Assembly (NCBI RefSeq): GCF_023091745.1
Contig: NC_068912.1
Span: 57,068,567-57,132,566, forward strand
From: Budorcas taxicolor
Lineage: Eukaryota; Chordata; Mammalia; Artiodactyla; Bovidae
Length of the DNA: 64,000 bases
Reading direction: 5' to 3'
Shown here one piece after another: positions 10,171 through 22,301 of this stretch (its first letter is position 1; each line of letters starts with the position of its first letter). The position numbers and the translations under genes were made by a program. The notes under the pieces are model-generated. The model had not been told where the DNA came from and did no database searches. It saw nothing but the letters and a program-made list of their open reading frames with translations.

Positions 10171-10594
10171 CCTTTCATATTATGATACCTATTCAATTTT
10201 TTTTCAAAAGATTCAAGTTTCCAAAGATAAAAAAACATGGTTGATGCTTGAGTTTGAATTGGAATTATTTGGCGAAGATGAATTATTTTAAAAGCTGCCA
10301 CAATCACCTAAAGTTTTATCAAATTTTCACCTGTTAAAGTCCTTCTGCCTACCCACAATTTCCCTATTCAAAGATCATTCCTATTTTATTAGTGTATGAT
10401 GCCTTCAATCACATTCTCTTTCAATCAGCCTCAGCCAGGTCTTGGCATACCCTGAAGAAATATGAAAGGCAAGTCAATCGTTGTATTTGTAATAAACTTT
10501 AAATTGTAATATGTTTACATTAAAGTTAAGATTATATGATGGTTCTACAAATTCACTTGGTTTTTAGAGTAAAGGCACAGACTGCTGTAGAAAT

Positions 10595-10974
10595 TGTGGA
10601 ATTGATGCTTTTCAACTGTGGTGTTGGAGAAGACTCTTTAGAGTTCTTAGACTTCAAGGAGATCAAACTAGTCAATCCTAAAGGAAATTAGCCCTGAATG
10701 TTCATGGGAAGGACTGATGCTGCAGCTGAAGCTCCACTACTTTGGTCACCTGATGTGAAGAACTGACTCATTTGAAAAGACCCTGATGCTGGGAAAGATT
10801 GAAGGAGGGAGGAGAAGGTGACGACAAAGGATGAGGTGGTTGGATGGCATCACCGACTTGATGGTCATGAGTTTGAGCAAGCTCCGGGAGTTGGTGATGG
10901 ACAGGGAAGCCTGGTGTGCTGCAGTCCATGGGGTCACAAAGAGTTGGACACGACTAAGCAAATGAAGTGAACTG
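10595..10974 (+). mobile_element. BovB LINE, 5'-truncated 3' end
   Basis: It runs from the ATTGATGCTTTT-AACTGTGG part of the ORF C-terminus through the 3' end (aagactctttagag, gatggcatcaccgact, ggggtcacaaagagttgg). Near-identical flanks gactgctgt(a/g)gaaat at 10580-10594 and 10975-10989 are its target-site duplication. It is antisense in an SH3GLB1 intron. Confidence 0.92.
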
Positions 10975-10989
10975 GACTGCTGTGGAAAT

Positions 10990-13882
10990 GGTTAGATGGA
11001 CAGAGGGACATATTTGCTATATTATGTTAGTGATAATGTATTTTCCATCATGTTTGGATACCCAAAAGTAGCAGACAGATGTCTAAACCTCTCAGTATCA
11101 GAGAGCTTTGAAACCAGATGATTTTTTTCTTTCCATTAACAACACTCTAAAATGATTTTTTTAAAAGCTTATACAGACTAAAATTAGATTAATAATGTCA
11201 GTGCCTTATCACTTAGATGCAGAAGTTATTTGTTTTTGCTCCTCTTTATACTATTTTCAAAGCTGTACTTTTGTTAACTGTAAAATATTCAGGGAGGTTT
11301 TCTCTTTTCTGCTTGTTGGTGTATTTTTGAGAAATGTCTTTGATATTGCTTTACCATTCTTCAACATACTAAGTAATAAAGCAGGTTAGTAAGGTCACAA
11401 TATTGAATACAGGCATAAATATTTACTGATAAGACTAAATGACCAAAAAATTCAATCTACTATGCTAGATTGTAAACTGAGGGTAGTAGAGATTTTGCAC
11501 TATTTATATACTAACTCCTTCTCAGCAAAGCAACTTGCACAAAATTAGCATTAAGTAAATCTAGAATTTAAAAACAGGTCACAAGAAACTAGGAAACAAA
11601 TTTTTAAAAAAGTGCTGATATGCACAGGTCTCAAACCTTACTTACAGAGCAACTGGTCACAAAACAATCTGAGCAAATTTATACAAGGAAGTAAAATCAA
11701 AGAAAGTCTGAGGTTAGAGTAATCTCCCCAGCCATCAACTAGGAAGCATGAAATGTGTCAAAGGAAAAGAATAAAAAAAAGCAAAACAAACTCCTAGTGG
11801 TTTCATTTTTTCTCTATTCTTCAAGTAAAGGGAAGAGAAATACAGGGAAAGGAAAAAAAAAGATCACAAAATATAGGCATGCCTTAAGGCTTTATGTGAT
11901 AACAAACTAAGAGGGCCTTTCCTTTCCAAAGTATTTCAGACTTACTGCTAATAAAGTTTGAAGAAAAGCAAGTTAGTTATCTAGAGGGAAAGAATACAAC
12001 TAAAATCAGGAAATGGGAATTTTTGTCTAGACTAATATTTTAAATATTTAGCTACAGTTAAATTTTGTTTCATGCATTATATAAATTCTAGAAAAGCTGT
12101 GTACAAATGAAATTGTTGAAAACGTCATTTGTATAATCTTATTTTTAAATCTAAATTCTCTGAAAAAATTTTGTTCTCAACAATACAATGCAGAGAGATA
12201 TTATCAACATCTTTTCTGGATATATCAAAAGGAAATATACAGTTTAATAACAGTGATAAAATAATTTAGAATAATCATAGGACCTTGTGTACTGTTGAAA
12301 CAATCAACTTTCTGGAACTTTTGCAAGTAAAAAGTAGACTACTGTTATCTTGTAGTGGTGCTTGTTAAAGAAAGTTTTGTGCTGACATTTGACAATAGTT
12401 ATTCCATTATCACTAGGCACATAAAGGCATTTCAAATAAAGATATTCTGTTCAAACATTTAATTCCAAATAATCCTTATTTAACATTTTTTCTGATTATG
12501 AAATTAGTATCTTAAAAACCAATTCATATTTTACTATCTAAGTTTATTATCAGCAACTTTAGAGATTAATATCCTATTTTAGAGTCTCTTGCCATCTCTG
12601 GTATTTAAAGTTCTGATTCTGCAAAATGCTTGTTCAGGGAAGTTAGGCTATTCTTTATGATGAGGTCATGTAAATTCTGAGGTGAACTAGCCAGTGATTT
12701 TGAAATTAATGTCTTGTCAAAGATAGTTCTTCAGCAGTAGCTAATTAAGAATCTTTAAAGGGCAACTGTCTAGAAAAGAATAATTTATTCTGTTCATACA
12801 AACTGCTGGGGTAAATCTTGTAAGACATCACTCTCCAACACCAAGTCACTAGTTTTAAATTTCACTCTAAACCAAGTCTTTTCCAAAACAAGAGAGCCAC
12901 AACAGACTTCCACCAGCACCTTGGTAATATGCTCCTAAGGCAGTGACTCTTGATGACAGCAGTGGTAGGAGTTGGGAACAGAAGGTGCTGGGAATGTCAC
13001 GTCTCTTAACAAAACATATCCCTTTGCTCGTTAAGAATGAGCCTGTTAGCGTCATCTAATAAATTCAAACTTGTTTATATTGTACTATCCTAAAGGTGCT
13101 CTAATTCAAGTCTGATTAATCTCTCCAAACTCTGGAAGAGACATAAACAATATTAAATTAGAGGCTTTATAAATAAAATCTTTAAAGAAAGTTTTACATA
13201 TATAGCTACCTATATATCTTCACATATATATATAAAATCACTGAACTATTTTATTTAACATATATCCATTCAGTCCCAAAAGACCACTCTGAAGTTGGTT
13301 TTATGAAAAATATACCAGAACTTATTTATCTAAATGGGAGTCCTCTCCTTCAAAACAGCCACCTGGGAGTCCATGCTGCCATTGTCTGAATGTTTTTGGA
13401 ACTATTCTTGGTGACAATTCCTTCAGTCAGTTTGAATCACGTGTGGAAAGGCAGTCATATCTAATTTTTAAGGTACACATAAGCATTCTCAAACTTGACA
13501 CATTCTCATCTTAATTACTATCTATTTTTCTCTTTCAAATATAATAAATCTATCTCCAAAAGACTTATTTCCATTACCACTGGTTATTTGCAAAATATGA
13601 CACAGCTTTTTAGCAGCTCTTATAATTTTTATTTTTTTTTTTAGCAACAAGTGGATTGCTAAAGTAAGAATACTGACATCTCTTGATATGATTATTGTCA
13701 CTGATTTAATGTATTAAGTCTTGAAAAGTTTAAAAAATACAAAAATAATATCCTAAAGTCCTATTCTAGTCTTAATGATAGACTATAGCTTGCATAATAT
13801 ATAAGTGAAATCTTTTACAAGACTTAAAAGTTATTAACCTAAAATGTTTTTTTATTTAAAAACAAAACAAAACAGTACTTAC
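10990..13882 (-). other. SH3GLB1 intron between exon 5 and the 39-nt exon (part)
   Basis: About 2.9 kb of AT-rich intron without a recognised young repeat, ORF or RNA gene. Open frames such as 12867-13055 have no recognisable product. Confidence 0.55.
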
Positions 13883-13975
13883 TGATGCTCTAGTTTCGGC
13901 AGCTTTTGCTTTTTTTAGTCTTGTTTTTGCAGCATCCAAATCCAGTCTCTTATTTTGTAATAGTTTCCTCTCTTT
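13883..13975 (-). CDS. SH3GLB1: SH3GLB1 coding exon 5 (residues 160-190)
   Basis: The 93-nt exon encodes KERKLLQNKRLDLDAAKTRL then KKAKAAETRAS, a strongly basic stretch of BAR helix on the membrane-facing side. Both ends are in phase 0 (acceptor ...tttatag, donor gtaagtactg). Splicing can therefore go directly to exon 6 at 4096 or include the 39-nt and 24-nt exons without changing the frame. The human protein, as I recall it, has NS where this one has AS at the exon end, a small conservative difference at the alternative-splicing junction. Confidence 0.95.
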
Positions 13976-15458
13976 CTATAAATATAGGAAAGAAAATAAA
14001 GCCTAATGATGTTAGAAATCCACTAAGAGCACACACTTTTAAAGGACTATTCTCCCATTAAACAATCATCTGATGAACAAAGATCTATGATTACAAAATG
14101 GGCCATTAAGTGACCTTTCAGGTGTCAGACTCCATTTTCTCACTATCTGCAATCGAAAAACGACAGAGACATTCTAGATATCTGGGAAAGACGGCAGGTG
14201 ATGGTTGAAACAAAGGAATATTAGTTTTAATATTCTGTGATTTTGCACTTCGTTGAGGAATGTTTGGCAATGTCTTCTTGGTTGTCATAATTTGGGGACG
14301 GATGTTACTGGCATCCACTGGGTAGAAGCCAAGAGACGCAGCTACATATCTTACAACATAGTACAGTTCTTACAACAAAGAATTATTTGAACTAAAATGT
14401 TAGTAGTGCTCAGCTTGAGAAACTGTTCAGCCTGTTACAGATAATCTAGGAAGTGCCTAAGATGAAGAAGGTAGAAGCCCTAGGGCAAGGCTCCTTGCAA
14501 CTCTGTGCTGTAGCACCAAAAGCAACTCTGCTACTCCGAAAACAGAATTTCACATTTATTTAGAATGAGTCATGAACAAGTGTTAGTCTGGTATCTTAGA
14601 ATTCCTCAGGGGAATGTCAAGCTTCTTCATAATATACTAGTTTATAAGAATTTACTGTTTGCTTTGTTAATTCTTAGATTCCACACATCAAATTTCATCC
14701 TGTTGACAATATACTATCTTTTCAATCATATTTCATCTTTGTGATTTTTCCTTTGTCTCAGGCCAAACACTTTTTATACACAGATTCACTGTAAACATAC
14801 TGAGTTTCTATAATAAGAAATATGAAAATTAAGTTTGAAGTAGTATTTACAATAACAATCTTAGGAAAAAAATATCCACCTAGGACACTACTCTCCATCA
14901 TTTAAAACACAACTTAAACTAAAAAAATATTAGACTAATAGATTAGGTTTGGGAAGTGATTTTTTTCTTATATTTCAGAAATAAAACACACCTGTGTTAA
15001 AAGAAGATAATAGATTTCTAGGGATACAAAAAGACAGGAAGTCTAATAGCCAGCAATATAGCTTCTAGTCATTATGATTCTTTCTGGCTCCCAGTTTAAA
15101 TGTATGGCTATACTATGACAATAATTTGTGCCACATTTTAATAATTATTCCAGGAACTTCTATATAGATTTCAGTGCTGGTAACGAACAAGAATGGATGT
15201 GAAGACATCTCAATAACACTACAGGGACAAAGAAGTGGAGTCTGTATCATTAATAATCCTCTATTTTGGTTAGTTTTGTATTCTGTTGGACTATACATCT
15301 TGCTAGATTATTTAGTTCTTCTGATTATTTAATTCTTCTAATCTGCTATTATCTACAAAGTCATTAAGAGTGCAACTGCTCATTAAAAACTGTAAGTTTT
15401 TACCTGTAAGTATATACCAAAATTGTTTTACTAAAAAAATGAACATTTTCCAACTCAC
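13976..15458 (-). other. SH3GLB1 intron between exons 4 and 5
   Basis: About 1.5 kb of AT-rich intron. I see no ruminant repeat and no further exon. The minus open frames at 14118-14318 and 15113-15298 lack any protein resemblance. Confidence 0.55.
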
Positions 15459-15592
15459 AGCAATTGTTTTGTAATCGCCTTCTATAAAGTTTCTTAACGG
15501 AGTGAGAAAATTTAAGGCTGAAGTTTGAATCAGCTCTCTGTCTGCTGTTCCAATTCGTTTTTGTGTTTCTCCACATTTAATAAGGGCGTTAC
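15459..15592 (-). CDS. SH3GLB1: SH3GLB1 coding exon 4 (residues 115-159)
   Basis: The 134-nt exon completes Gly115 and encodes NALIKCGETQKRIGTADREL, IQTSALNFLTPLRNFIEGDY and KTIA, ending on a whole codon. It is BAR-domain core. By this numbering the Thr of the FLTP motif is residue 145, which agrees with the Thr145 reported in the literature as a Cdk5 phosphorylation site in endophilin B1 and so supports the exon joins. The acceptor is ...ttgcag and the donor gtgagttgg. Just upstream on the sense strand lies an A/T-rich stretch at 15611-15632. Confidence 0.96.
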
Positions 15593-15757
15593 CTGCAATG
15601 GAAAAAAAGTTGTTTTTGTTTTTTTTTTTTAAATACCGTGTGGTAATGTCAGAAAATCACGTTAAGATAAATCAGCTATTTGATCTGCCTTAAAGTTAGT
15701 TGTTACTTGTTTACTTAAGTAAAAATCAAATAAAATTAACTGTAGGTAAGATAGTTT

Positions 15758-15985
15758 TGGACTTCCTAGGTGATGCAGTGGTAAAGCATCCACCTGCCAG
15801 TACAGGAGATGTAAGAGACGCATGCTCAAACTGTGGGTCAGGAAGATCCACCGGAGTAGGAAACGGCAACCTGCTCCACGATTCTTGCCTGGAAAATTCC
15901 ATGGACAGAAGGAGTCTGGTGGGCTACAGTTCACGGGGTCACAAAGAGTCAGACATGACTGAGCGACTGAACACACACACACATA
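15758..15985 (+). mobile_element. Bov-tA SINE
   Basis: A tRNA-like head with a diverged A-box and B-box region (gatgcagtggtaaagcatcc) is followed by the BovB-derived body ending gggtcacaaagagtcagacatgactgagcgactgaac and a short (AC)n tail. It is antisense in the intron between exons 3 and 4. Confidence 0.92.
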
Positions 15986-16517
15986 AAAGGTAGTTTTATT
16001 TTGAAAGTAAATTTAAGATTATAAATATGTAAGTGAAAATGACAAAGATAAATTTTTTATCATATCACAGTTAATTGTACTAACTCTACCAATGGGACAA
16101 AAGAGGACAGATACACTTAAAAATATCTATGGTCACAGCTCAAATAGTACAGATATGCTTATAAAAGTATAATTCTTAAAATATGTTAATAAGTAGACCA
16201 GGTAAAAATTCTTCTGTTCCTATATTTATGCACTTATTTCAAGTGTCTATAAATAATAGTATACATTTGTATCTTAAGTTAAAAAAAAATCTGTTCAGCA
16301 GCACACACTGCCTAGTATTTAAACAGGACAAATTCAGTGGAAAATAGAGAAAAAGAGAACCCCAAGATTCTAACTGGAAGGTTAGAACTGGAAGTAGGTT
16401 CTAACTGGAAGTAGGACTAATCTACCTCTAATAAGCTTTAGTTCTGTGGATCTTAATTCCTTTGTTTGGATGACATTAGATCTAATTTGTAAGGAAGGTA
16501 ATAATATAACATGTAGT

Positions 16518-16705
16518 TAAGAGCTCAATTTCTGGATACAGATCTACATTTGAATTACTAGCTCTGTGTGATCATAGATGAATTATGTAACCTCTCACAG
16601 AGATAACAGAATTTACAAGTAGGATTTAAGTGAGGATTTACTAAAATAATATTTATACAGTGCTTAGCCCAATTCCTATTCAATTGCTAGCTATTATTAA
16701 TTACT
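16518..16705 (+). repeat. MIR SINE relic
   Basis: The phrase order follows MIR: agctcaatttctggatacagatc, gaattactagctctgtgtgatc, gaattatgtaacctctcaca, aggatt.a, cagtgcttagccc, gctagctattatta. Old and diverged. Confidence 0.8.
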
Positions 16706-16909
16706 AACAAATAGATTCAAAAAGCCCAATTCCAATAATCAGGGTACATTCAATGGAATTATTAGAGGTAAAAACAGGTTAAGCAGGGAAAAAAAATTTA
16801 GAAGGCTTTCGAATGTTTAGCTTGGTGAAGGAAACAGCTGGGTCCTCCATGTACCTTTATGACCCCTGCACCTAACTGAGTTTGGCATAAGAAGGCAATT
16901 AACAAATCT

Positions 16910-16911
<2 letters not shown>

Positions 16912-16973
<62 letters not shown>
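16912..16973. repeat. (CT)n(AT)n compound microsatellite
   Basis: About 18 CT units (16912-16948) run directly into about 12 AT units (16949-16973), in the intron between SH3GLB1 exons 3 and 4. The RERERE/IYIYIY open frame on the minus strand across it is an artefact. Confidence 0.97.
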
Positions 16974-17215
16974 AAGTTTTCCTGAAATTTACAGTTAAAA
17001 TTTAGAAGTAAAACTATAGAATCTAAAGCATTTTCAGACTTCTGAAAGAACTGTATTTTGAAGAACATAGTGTAAAAAAATTTCAAAGTTGTACATCTGC
17101 AAGCTAGTTCATGGATTACCAGCATTCATTACTTAGTACTCAGGTCCTTCTGACATAAGGACTACTAAAACTAAGTTCATTTAGTCTCAGAATTTATGTG
17201 CTCTTATAAATCAGG

Positions 17216-17440
17216 CGGCTTTCTCAGGAGGTGCTAGCGGTAAAGAACCTGCCTGCCAATGCAGGAGACGTAAGAGACAGGTTCGATTCCTGAGTCAGGA
17301 AGATGCCCTGGAGGGCAGTTTGGCGGCCCACTGGGGTATTCTCATCTGGAAAATTCTATGGACAGAGGAGTCTAGTGGGCTACAGTCTACAGGGTCACAC
17401 AGAGTCAGATATGACTGAAGTGACCTGGCACACATGCATG
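17216..17440 (+). mobile_element. Bov-tA SINE
   Basis: It has the head gctttctcaggaggtgctag with cctgccaatgcaggagac and gttcgattcctgagtcagg, and the body ending gggtcacacagagtcagatatgactgaagtgac. It lies antisense about 540 bp left of exon 3. Confidence 0.92.
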
Positions 17441-17980
17441 CCTAAATCAGGACTATATATGTAGAAAATCACTTAATTTACCTAGCATTTCACCATCCAA
17501 ATAAAGACCAATTTCTCACAGAAGTCTTGACAAGCATTCAGAGATACCCACTGTTAACATTTTTGTGGTATTGACATTACTTGTGTAATAAAAGCACTAG
17601 TTCAAACACTTAGTTTGTGCTATGCACATTATAGAAATAAGTCCTCAGGAAAGCTTTAAAAAGAAAAATCAACTCGAGGAGACACAAACAGAAACTGCAA
17701 TATATCACAAGAAGTATAGCAAAGGAGTTGTAAGATTCAATGGGAATACCTATTCAGACCTAAAAAGATAATGTGAATTCTCAGAATATATGGTTAAATA
17801 TATTAAGTCATACTGTATATATTTGGTGGTTATGTTTATCACTTCATCTAAAATTTTAACACAAAATATTTGAAGTTAAAACTGATTCCACTAATACTGG
17901 GTAAATGTTAATGATGTCTCTAAGTAAGTAAAGATCTAAAAGAAAAGATATCTCTTAGCAGACATTTGCCTTTCACTTAC

Positions 17981-18109
17981 CATATGCTGTTCCAGGACCA
18001 AACTCAGTCCCTGCATCAATCATATATTGTCCCAAAAGTTCTGGGTTGTTTATACGACTTGGCGCTTTTCTATCCAGTTTCTCATAAACAAATTCTTCTA
18101 TCCTGGCAT
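17981..18109 (-). CDS. SH3GLB1: SH3GLB1 coding exon 3 (residues 72-114)
   Basis: The 129-nt exon completes Asn72 and encodes ARIEEFVYEKLDRKAPSRIN, then NPELLGQYMIDAGTEFGPGT and AY, leaving one base for Gly115. It is part of the BAR-domain helical core, and the DAGTEFGPG turn is characteristic of endophilins. The acceptor is ...ctag at 18113-18110 and the donor is gtaagtgaaa starting at 17980. Forward-strand open frames across this exon are antisense shadows. Confidence 0.96.
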
Positions 18110-18342
18110 CTAGAAAAAAAGTTTAAATTACCAATGATTTCAAAAAGCTATCTAAAAGACTGTTGTTCCCCTACTAGCCATTTATCACTTTGTAAAATAA
18201 GTAAGAAATTAGTATGCTTTCAAGTACCTATCTTAATATATAATTTTTCATTTGCATTTTAGAGTATTATATAACTCTAAGAAACTTACATTTTAAAAAT
18301 ATGATAAAATATTTTGGCACAAAAACATTTTAAAATGAAGTG

Positions 18343-18550
18343 CGTTTCCCTGGTAGCTCAGACAGTACAGAATCTGCTTATAATGCAGTAAACCTGGGTT
18401 CACTTCCTAGGTCAGGAAGATCCCCAGGAGAAGGAAATGGCAACTCACTCCAGTATTCTAGCCTGGACAATCCCATGGACCGAGGAGCCTGGTGGGCTAT
18501 AATCCACGGGGTTGCAGAGACTCAAACATGACTGAGTGACTAACGCTTTC
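18343..18550 (+). mobile_element. Bov-tA SINE
   Basis: It has the head tttccctggtagctcagacagta and a body with aggagaaggaaatggcaact, gcctggacaatcccatggac and cagagactcaaacatgactg. It lies antisense about 235 bp upstream of exon 3 on the gene. Confidence 0.92.
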
Positions 18551-20150
18551 ATTTTTCAAGGCTATTATAAATATTTTATGGGATTTTAAGTTTCAGAAAG
18601 GGTTGGTATTCACTTAATATCTAGTGAAGCTGCCTGAGACCCATTCATATAGTGTCTAACTTTTAATTTTTGAATATGTGCTTACAATTTTAAAATCAGG
18701 GATTTCCAGCTATAAAAATATGGATATAAGGTACCTAGAGAAATTGAAGAGTTGTATACTTCTGCCACTGTTACTGTGCTTTAGTTTGCTTATATGCTCA
18801 ATCTCCCTCTTAGAGGTTAAATATTAGGAGTTTAAGGAGTAGAATAGTCCACACTTGGACTAGTCTACAGAGATCAGCAATACGATTTTTTGGCTTAATT
18901 TTATTTAATTATGTTTAAAGTATATAAATATCTGAGCATGTATTCATTCAAAAGATTTTATCATTAAAAATAAGTTTAAAACACAAAAGGTTAAGAGCAG
19001 TAATAGGAGTTAGCATAAAGGAAAAGGAAAAAAATATCATTAAAATCTGAGTAAACACTTGGTTATCATATTTAAGAAATTCACATTTACATTGCTAACA
19101 ACAGTGAGATATTTCAGAGAAAAATCAGAAAAAAGTGAAAGTTTCCAGAAAAAAATGCTTAAATATAAATTAAAATTATGATCCCCAAAGAAGTTAAATA
19201 GGTTCCTTCTAAGCACCTCACATAATTCCTCCACAAGTTTCACACAGTGTACTGAAAATTTCAAAAATGAGTTGAACCAGTAACAGAAACACTTCAGAAG
19301 TTGGCAAAAGTGTTCATTTTAATACACAAAATATGCTGTTGGAATAATACTTGGATTTGTGGTAGACTCTGGTGCAGCATCAGAAGAGTTTTTAAGTAAG
19401 AATTTAAAAACCTTTAAATTAGTTAAAACCAAAATGAGTCAGTTGAAAACAAAACCCCTTAGAAAATGTTAACTAAATCTCAGAATTTCATTTTCTGACT
19501 GTGAGAGTGATTCATATCTTTGCCACCTGTTTACCCACTTGGTCAAAAATTTAAAGCTGAATCCCATGTTGATTTCATTCAGTTCAAAAACAACTGGTGT
19601 ATTATAAATAAATATTTCATTTGGGTATCAAAGTCCTAATAAAATCTTAACAAGAAATGCAGGCAATTCCACTATAATGCAATGTACACTTCTAAAAAAT
19701 CCTAGGTTCTGGAAAATCATATGCTAAAAATAACAAGGCTTACAGAAAAAAGATTCGGTCTAACCACTTAAAATCTGTGTAACTTTATAATGAGAGCACA
19801 AAATAAAACACAAAAACAACTGTTACTAAACACTGAAATAAATTATGTGAGCTACGGTAATTCTTTCTACTGACATCCTTTCCAGCATTGTTGGTGACAT
19901 TATTTGCCAACCACAAAAACATGCTGTAGGATAGACTATATACTGGAGGAACTATGGCTAGAGCAAAAAACAAGAGGAAAAATGTCTACTGCTTTAGGTG
20001 CCATGGTATATTATTTAACTAGCCTTAAGTAAGGAAGATATAACACACAGTGTCTAAAGACAATAGGCCTCAAAGAGTAAAAGGATTAAAGTCACCACCA
20101 ATTTAATTAAAATGGCACAGTATTATTAGTATTTAGTATAGTCCTTGGGC
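18551..20150 (-). other. SH3GLB1 intron 2 sequence
   Basis: About 1.6 kb of AT-rich intron between Bov-tA copies. No exon, RNA gene or named repeat was identified. Confidence 0.5.
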
Positions 20151-20312
20151 TTCCCCAGCGGCTCAGCATTATAGAATCCACCCGCAATGCAGGAGATGTG
20201 GGTTCATTCCCTGGGTCTGGAAGACGCCCCAGAGAGGGAGATGGCAGGGAAATTCCATGGATAGAGGAGCCTAGTGGGCAGTCCATGGGGGTCGCAAAGA
20301 GTCTGAGCAATA
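20151..20312 (+). mobile_element. Bov-tA SINE with internal deletion
   Basis: The head (cttccccagcggctcagcat, gcaatgcaggagatgtgggtt) is followed by a shortened body. After 'gagagggagatggca' the middle 'acccactccagtattcttgcctgg' segment is missing and the text resumes at 'gaaattccatgg'. It is antisense in intron 2. Confidence 0.88.
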
Positions 20313-20727
20313 TAGTGCTTGAGGTTTATATAACAGCAACAAAGTTTAAAGCTTGGAGGTAGTATCTGAAAGAAAGTTTATAGCATTTCACAACATGGTC
20401 ACAATAACACTGGGGAAAGGGAAAAGGGAAGCAGGAACTGTTGCTGTTGATTTTGTCCTTTAGTTTTGATCTGTAAAGCTCCCCGTCAATACACCTGGTT
20501 CTAGTTCAAGTTCTACTTTTAATTAGTTATGCTACATTGAACAAAATGCTAACTTGTGAATTTCAGTTAAAACAATCATTGTGCATTTTATTTGCCAGGT
20601 TATTGAGTTAGGTGATCTGAAAAGTCTTACGGAGTTGTCTGAAAATCAAATGGAGTAATTTGTGTTAAAACGTAAAACTTAAACATAAATAGTTGGTAAC
20701 TGCTTAAGTTTCTATGTAATTTTCCCT

Positions 20728-20767
20728 TAATTATATAGGGGCATTTTCTTCTTAATTATATAGGGGC
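20728..20767. repeat. Short tandem duplication (~26 bp)
   Basis: The phrase ttaattatataggggca occurs twice about 26 bp apart (near 20728 and 20754). It is a local slippage-type duplication in intron 2. Confidence 0.7.
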
Positions 20768-21094
20768 AGTTCTCCCCTGAATGAGGAAGGAAGATTATCT
20801 TCACAGGCTTTCATAACTCTTAAAATTCAAAGCTGCTGCCTGAAATTTCAAGAGGATTCTCCAAAGGCCTTAAAAACATAATCTGTCACTTTCTTAGAGG
20901 ATACCCAATGAAGTGTTTATCACCCTCTTTACCAAAAACACACATACAAAATAACATAGACCTCAAAGCCATAACCGGAAAATGTTTTCCAATAGCCATT
21001 AAAACTTTTTTAAAAAACACATTAAAAAACCTATTAACAGTATCTTTTAATAGGATTAGTCAATAATGTAGACAAAAGGTAAAAAGTTTCTTAC

Positions 21095-21236
21095 TTGGAT
21101 TTGGCTGCAATAACACTTCAGTTTGTTTCATTATTTTTTCTGTCCATATTTTGGTACATTCAGCTTTGCTAAGGAGGTTCTCTAAGTGAGCATCCAATTC
21201 TGTCTTCTCTGCCTGGCCAAGCTTTTCTTCTGTGAA
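21095..21236 (-). CDS. SH3GLB1: SH3GLB1 coding exon 2 (residues 25-71 plus first base of codon 72)
   Basis: The 142-nt exon begins FTEEKLGQAEKTELDAHLEN and continues through a CTKIWTEKIMKQTEVLLQPNP segment. This is the start of BAR helix 1 in endophilin B1. The acceptor is aataacag at 21244-21237 on the sense strand and the donor is gtaagaaac from 21094. The exon starts in phase 0 and leaves one base (A), which joins AT of exon 3 to make Asn72. The reading frame is open throughout. Intron 1 upstream (21237-30795) is repeat-rich; intron 2 downstream carries three Bov-tA SINEs. Confidence 0.96.
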
Positions 21237-21591
21237 CTGTTATTGATTGTATAATAAAAAAAATTAAATATACCCCAAATACATTTTAGGAATCTATATC
21301 AGTAATTAAAAAGAAAACTCAAATCCAAACAATACTGGACATACAAATGCTCTTAAACTGTTGCATATGAAGGCTGTTTTTTGCCCCTCTGGTAATATAT
21401 CCATACCTCTTAGGATACCCTAAGGCACTTAGGATGATCATATCTCATAGTTAATACATATTCTCAGTTCTGCTAAAATGTATGGTGTGAATGATAGAAA
21501 ATTTGCCATACTATTTTGTATATAAATAAAGTATATAAATATTTCTTACATATAAAGGTAGAATAACCAATCATAATGAGTAAACATTTTT

Positions 21592-21790
21592 GAGCCAGCT
21601 GGATCTGAATTCAAATCCTGACTATACTGCTAACTATGTGACCTAAGCAAGCTTTTGAAAATTTTTTTCCTCAGGTATCTTTCATTGTAAAAGAGACACA
21701 ATACATATCTTGAAGTGCTTTAAGAATTTAAGTAAGGCTATGTACGTAACATCACGTTGTTCAGTGCCTGGTAATTATTATTTTGAATTT
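21592..21790 (+). repeat. MIR SINE relic
   Basis: The phrases gagccagctggatctgaatt, caaatcctgactatactgct, actatgtgacctaagcaag and ttcagtgcctggtaattatt occur in MIR order. It lies in intron 1, about 360 bp upstream of exon 2. Confidence 0.75.
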
Positions 21791-21942
21791 AAAAAGGGCT
21801 ATTATGTTTAATGTGGCTTTGTATCATTGGCATTTTAACCACATCTAGTTAGACAGGCTTCTATGGGATGTTCTGGAAAACCATCATTTAACTTGTTTCC
21901 TGAAGATATGTTCCAGCAATTGACTTATGGACTAACGCTTGG

Positions 21943-21996
21943 AACATCCTACATTGCAGGTGGATTCTTTACCAACTGAGCTATCAGGGAAGCCCA
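21943..21996 (-). mobile_element. Bov-tA head fragment
   Basis: The stretch tacattgcaggtggattctttaccaactgagctatcagggaagccc is the reverse complement of a Bov-tA tRNA-like head. The body is absent. Confidence 0.85.
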
Positions 21997-22301
21997 ATTC
22001 ATACTACAGAGGCATCTTTTTTAGGATCATAAATGTAGTTAAATAGACTCAACATATCAATTTTTATTATCTTGAATATATTTGTTTCTGAGGAAAGGCA
22101 GCACTGCCCATACAATAACAAAGAGGTAAAAAGTATTTCTGTGTAGATTTTATGGAGACTTCTGGACACATTTAATTAAATACTAGAAGCAATGACTCAG
22201 GCTGTTTATCATGAATAGTTTTTCTCTAGAATATGTGGTTTTCCATCAAAACACAAGTATATCACTATCACTAACTCTGTACTCATTAGTCATGACTCTT
22301 C

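Noticed and set aside
15758..15985. tRNA-like A-box and B-box regions in Bov-tA copies as tRNA genes
   Set aside because: The tRNA-derived heads are degenerate and fused to BovB-derived bodies. They are SINEs, with no complete cloverleaf.
16817..17125. 102-codon minus frame with RERERE and IYIYIY runs
   Set aside because: It is the translation of the (CT)n(AT)n microsatellite with random flanks.
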